In this document: piece after piece, positions 23,717-26,027 of the stretch
Layout of the letters: the number at the start of each line of letters is the position of its first letter
Position numbering within the stretch: the stretch's first letter is position 1
Origin: CAYOBW01 sp964402115
GTDB lineage: Bacteria > Verrucomicrobiota > Kiritimatiellia > UBA8416 > CAYOBW01
Assembly: GCA_964402115.1 (NCBI GenBank)
Contig: CAYOBW010000081.1
Span: 1 to 26,027 of the forward strand
Reading direction: 5' to 3'
Length of the DNA stretch: 26,027 bases
Translations under genes and position numbers: made by a program
The notes under the pieces: generated by a model
What the model was told of the DNA's origin: nothing
The model's input: the letters and a program-made list of their open reading frames with translations, nothing else
The model's database searches: none

Positions 23717-24937
23717 ATGACAAATGCAATCGATCGATTCGCAACCGGACTCAACCGCCGTCAGTTCCTTAAGGCTGCGACCGCGGCTGTAACGCTTCCC
23801 TATTTCATTCCGGCAGCCGCGCTGGGCAGGGACGGTCGACCGCCGCCGAGCGAGCGCATCGTCATGGGCGGCATTGGCATCGGCAACCAGGGCGGCGGCG
23901 ACCAGGGCGCGTTTCTGGGGCGCGACGACGTGCAGTATGTCGCCATGTGCGATGTGAAGAAGGGCGTTCGCGACGGAGCGAAGAATCGCATCGACTCGCG
24001 TTACGGCAACAAGGATTGCGTGACCTACAACGATTTTCGCGAACTGCTGGCGCGGCCGGACCTTGACGCCGTGCATATCGCGACGCCCGATCACTGGCAT
24101 GCGGTCATTGCGACCGCGGCCTGTCGCGCGGGCAAGGATGTCTATTGCCAGAAGCCCGAATCGCTCACGATCCGTGAGGGCCGTGCGATGGTCGATACCG
24201 CGCGACGCTTCAACCGGGTCTTCTCCGGCGGCAGCCAGCGCGTGATGGGCGACTACATGGACAGGGTGCGCAAGTGCTGGAGCGGCGAGATCGGCACGCC
24301 GAAGGAAGTATTCGTGAGTTGCGGCGGCCCGTCGCTGCCGTGCTACCTGCCGGGCGAGCCGGCGCCTGAAGGCCTCGATTGGGACCTGTGGCTCGGCCCC
24401 GCGCCATACGCGCCGTATCATCCGTACCGCGTCAGCGGTTCGTTCGCGATCAACGGAACGAGCTGGCGCTCGTGGCGCGACTACTCGGGGGGCGGCATGA
24501 CCGATTGGGGCGCTCACCATTTCGGCGGCATGATGTTTGCCGTCAACAAGATGGAGGAGGGCCCCGTCGAGGTCGTCCCGCCTGACGGCAAGGACCACAA
24601 GTACCTCACGTACCGTTTTGCCGACGGTATGCTGCTCTATCACGGCGGACGCGTGGATGTTGTAGGCGACGGCAAGCCCGTCGCGCCTCGCGAAATCCCG
24701 AAGTACAAAGGGAGCGGGGGCATCTACGGCGACTTCATCGAGTGCGTCAAGACGCGCGAGAAGCCGTTCCGCGACATCGAGCGCGCGCACCGGACCGCGT
24801 CGATCTGCCATCTCGGGAACATCTGCTACCGGCTCAACCGCCCGCTGAAATGGGACCCGGTAAAGGAGGAGTTCCCCGGCGACGAGCAGGCGAACCGGCT
24901 TCTCGACCGCGCCCGCCGCGAGCCGTGGACGATCTGA
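23717..24937 (+). CDS. Tat-exported Gfo/Idh/MocA-family oxidoreductase
   Basis: This 406-residue protein has a Tat signal (NRRQFLKAATAAV, residues 13-25) followed by a Rossmann fold (GIGIGNQGGG) and the sugar-oxidoreductase C-terminal domain. The Gfo/Idh/MocA EKP motif reads QKP here: Gln145-Lys146-Pro147 in YCQKPESLTI, with the catalytic lysine kept and the glutamate replaced. GGGMTDWGAHH (Asp263, His267, His268) is the usual active-site block of exported members. These enzymes bind NAD(P) tightly and oxidise or isomerise sugars and sugar derivatives; glycoside 3-oxidation is a known activity of relatives. GGAG lies 9 bases before the ATG. The FAD oxidoreductase and HEAT genes upstream are in the same direction, so a shared periplasmic carbohydrate pathway is plausible but not proven. 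Confidence 0.9.
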   Translation: MTNAIDRFATGLNRRQFLKAATAAVTLPYFIPAAALGRDGRPPPSERIVMGGIGIGNQGGGDQGAFLGRDDVQYVAMCDVKKGVRDGAKNRIDSRYGNKDCVTYNDFRELLARPDLDAVHIATPDHWHAVIATAACRAGKDVYCQKPESLTIREGRAMVDTARRFNRVFSGGSQRVMGDYMDRVRKCWSGEIGTPKEVFVSCGGPSLPCYLPGEPAPEGLDWDLWLGPAPYAPYHPYRVSGSFAINGTSWRSWRDYSGGGMTDWGAHHFGGMMFAVNKMEEGPVEVVPPDGKDHKYLTYRFADGMLLYHGGRVDVVGDGKPVAPREIPKYKGSGGIYGDFIECVKTREKPFRDIERAHRTASICHLGNICYRLNRPLKWDPVKEEFPGDEQANRLLDRARREPWTI

Positions 24938-24985
24938 GCGCGTTTTGCTGTGGTATTTCCATGACAGCACACTCGCGCGCCGCCT

Positions 24986-25141
24986 TCACGGTCGCGCGTT
25001 GACGCGGTTCCATTCCAGCACGGCCTTCAGCTTGGGCTGATCGGCCTCGGTTTCGTCGAGGTACTCGGTGAGCCCCCAGCTTCCGGGTTTGCGTGGGGAT
25101 CTTCCATTGACCCTTGCGCAGGACTTCCCTCTGAAAGACGC
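24986..25141 (-). pseudogene. Orphan C-terminal gene fragment, family unknown
   Basis: On the minus strand the frame ending at the TGA at 24988-24986 reads SWGLTEYLDETEADQPKLK followed by AVLEWNRVNARP. It is acidic and helical, with codon use like a real gene. An in-frame stop at about 25142-25144 closes it upstream, and the residues just before KPGSWG look non-native. There is no start codon with a ribosome site. It looks like the last 30-35 residues of a longer protein whose body has been lost. I do not recognise the family. Confidence 0.4.
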
Positions 25142-25231
25142 TTAACCTAGAAACGGGAGTAGCCCTTCACTCTCTCTCTCTGCCCATTCACATCACCGTA
25201 CCGGTGAGGACGCGGGCCTTGCGCCAGTCTC

Positions 25232-25252
25232 CCTCTCCCCGGCGGGGAGAGG
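25232..25252. repeat. GC-rich hairpin repeat with 9-bp stem
   Basis: CCTCTCCCC (25232-25240), loop GGC, then GGGGAGAGG (25244-25252) is a perfect stem, followed by a TCCGGGGTGAGGGG tail. This arrangement is a well-known kind of dispersed intergenic repeat in many bacterial genomes. A role in transcript ends is possible. Confidence 0.7.
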
Positions 25253-25315
25253 TCCGGGGTGAGGGGCCGCTGGCCCATTAGGACGATACGGCCGCCGCTC
25301 TCTTCGCGCTGGCCG

Positions 25316-25410
25316 GGACGGCCCGGGAGGACCGTCCTACGTTGCACGGCGCTCCCGCGCCGTCCCTGCGCGCTGCCGGTCCGTCCGTGGGGCCGAAATC
25401 CGTTCGGCCC
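25316..25410. repeat. Three consecutive GC hairpins (REP-like cluster)
   Basis: Three inverted repeats follow one another. GGACGG (25316-25321) pairs with CCGTCC (25332-25337). ACGGCGC (25346-25352) pairs perfectly with GCGCCGT (25357-25363) across a 4-base loop. GGGCCGAA (25390-25397) pairs perfectly with TTCGGCCC (25403-25410) across 5 bases. Together with the hairpin at 25232 they look like a mosaic of dispersed intergenic repeats. Confidence 0.65.
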
Positions 25411-25936
25411 GGACCCAGCCGGGCGACCTCGCGAGAACGGCCATGAGCAAGGGTGGGGCCTGTTTCTCGCCGCACTTCATCCTTGGGCATTCCGTGTTGG
25501 ATATTGTTTCTCGCCTTGTGCTGAACGACCCTGTCTATCCGTCTCCTGCTCAACATCGTACTTCGCGTCATTCGAGCTCTTCGTGGTGTCAACGGCTCCT
25601 TCTGCATGCATGGGCACGGGAGGGCGAGGGGCTCCCGAGCCGCGCCCATGGGGGGGCGAGAGGCGCGTGCGCCCGCGCGCCGCCGGTGCGCAGGCAGCGC
25701 GAGGTACGACAAAATCCGCTTAGGCGAAGATTTGGCCTTGACCTCGAACTTTGTTCTTAAATAGCATCAAAAAACTATGAGTGGGTTGCTCGGGCCGCTG
25801 TCCTGGGGTCGCGAGGCATATGAACCCTCCTTGTTTCGCTGTGCGGCAACCAGAAGGGAGGCGGAGCGTGGTGATTCGGGGAGTGATGGTGATCGGATGA
25901 AGTCTGTTTGACATCAACAACGAAAGGGAGAGGAAC

Positions 25937-26027
25937 ATGAAGAAGTATGGAGCGGAGTTTTTGGGGACATTCTGGTTGGTTCTCGGGGGGTGTGGCAGTG
26001 CGGTATTGGCGGCGGCGTTCCCCGACG
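25937..26027 (+). CDS. aqpZ: Aquaporin Z (partial, runs off right edge)
   Basis: The first 30 codons read MKKYGAEFLGTFWLVLGG and then CGSAVLAAAFPD, which is the near-invariant N-terminus of bacterial aquaporin Z, the inner-membrane water channel. A strong ribosome site (AAGGGAGAGG) precedes the ATG by 3-5 bases. The NPA motifs and the rest of the six-helix channel lie beyond the window. It follows about 1 kb of repeat-rich DNA, so it probably has its own promoter. Confidence 0.92.
   Translation, partial: MKKYGAEFLGTFWLVLGGCGSAVLAAAFPD

Larger units (their letters stand above)
24938..25936. other. About 1 kb without an intact gene between Gfo/Idh and aqpZ
   Basis: The stretch begins with a weak stem (TGCTGT 24946-24951 with ACAGCA 24964-24969). 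It then holds an orphan coding-like fragment (24986-25141), a (CT)6 run at 25170-25181 and a cluster of strong GC hairpins (25232-25410). The open frames at 25278-25723 on both strands are Arg/Pro-rich and repeat-derived, and I do not accept them as genes. A more A/T-rich patch near 25735-25775 may contain the aqpZ promoter, but no good -10/-35 pair was found. Confidence 0.6.

Noticed and set aside
25278..25723. Opposing open frames of about 144-154 codons before aqpZ
   Set aside because: They run through the hairpin repeat cluster, show Arg/Pro/Ala bias and have no ribosome site or recognisable domain.
25908..25913. TTGACA just upstream of aqpZ as a -35 element
   Set aside because: A -10 element 17 bases away would fall in the ribosome site and no TATAAT-like hexamer is there. 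It is probably coincidental.
1..26027. CRISPR arrays, tRNA/rRNA genes, insertion sequences or phage genes
   Set aside because: No spaced direct repeats, no cloverleaf with CCA-type ends, no transposase or integrase motif and no phage structural gene could be supported by reading.

Overview
This is a GC-rich window with dense genes from a Gram-negative bacterium. It encodes an LptF/LptG-type LPS-export permease, an LpxL-type acyltransferase, a PilT-type ATPase and several twin-arginine (Tat) exported proteins. The mix of Tat-exported GH116/DUF608-like hydrolase, Tat FAD oxidoreductase, HEAT-repeat protein and Tat Gfo/Idh/MocA protein is typical of the PVC superphylum and relatives (Kiritimatiellota, Lentisphaerota, Verrucomicrobiota, Planctomycetota, Hydrogenedentota). 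That placement is inference; no rRNA or tRNA gene is visible.

Layout. (1) Positions 1-6650, minus strand: one tightly packed run, probably an operon. In transcription order it holds a regulator-like protein (alpha-CTD-like HhH, sigma region 4, C-terminal winged-helix-like end), an LptF/LptG permease, a PilT-like ATPase, a FabG-like reductase, a FabF-like ketosynthase, an acyl carrier protein, an LpxL-like acyltransferase and the first codons of another gene. The last complete four are a small dedicated fatty-acyl/polyene assembly set. (2) 6823-9619, plus strand, divergent: a TldD/TldE metalloprotease pair. (3) 9822-14631, plus strand: ExoD-like protein, family 2 glycosyltransferase, oligoribonuclease-like exonuclease, nitrilase-family amidohydrolase, an uncharacterised membrane-anchored coiled-coil protein and a HAD phosphatase. 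(4) 14628-17783, minus strand, convergent: a large Tat-exported GH116-like glycosidase with an inserted beta-sandwich. (5) 17965-19766: divergent CPBP membrane protease (minus) and LarE (plus). (6) 20194-24937, plus strand: FAD oxidoreductase, HEAT-repeat secreted protein and Gfo/Idh/MocA oxidoreductase, probably an exported catabolic set. (7) 24938-25936: about 1 kb without a convincing intact gene, holding an orphan coding-like fragment and a cluster of GC-rich hairpins. (8) 25937-end: the start of aquaporin Z.

Most families are recognisable. The parts least explained by known biology are the regulator-like protein heading the envelope operon, the acyl-assembly set attached to it, the domain insertion in the GH116 protein, the coiled-coil membrane protein, and the damaged-looking stretches at 19767-20320 and 24986-25420. 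No CRISPR array, insertion sequence or phage gene was seen.
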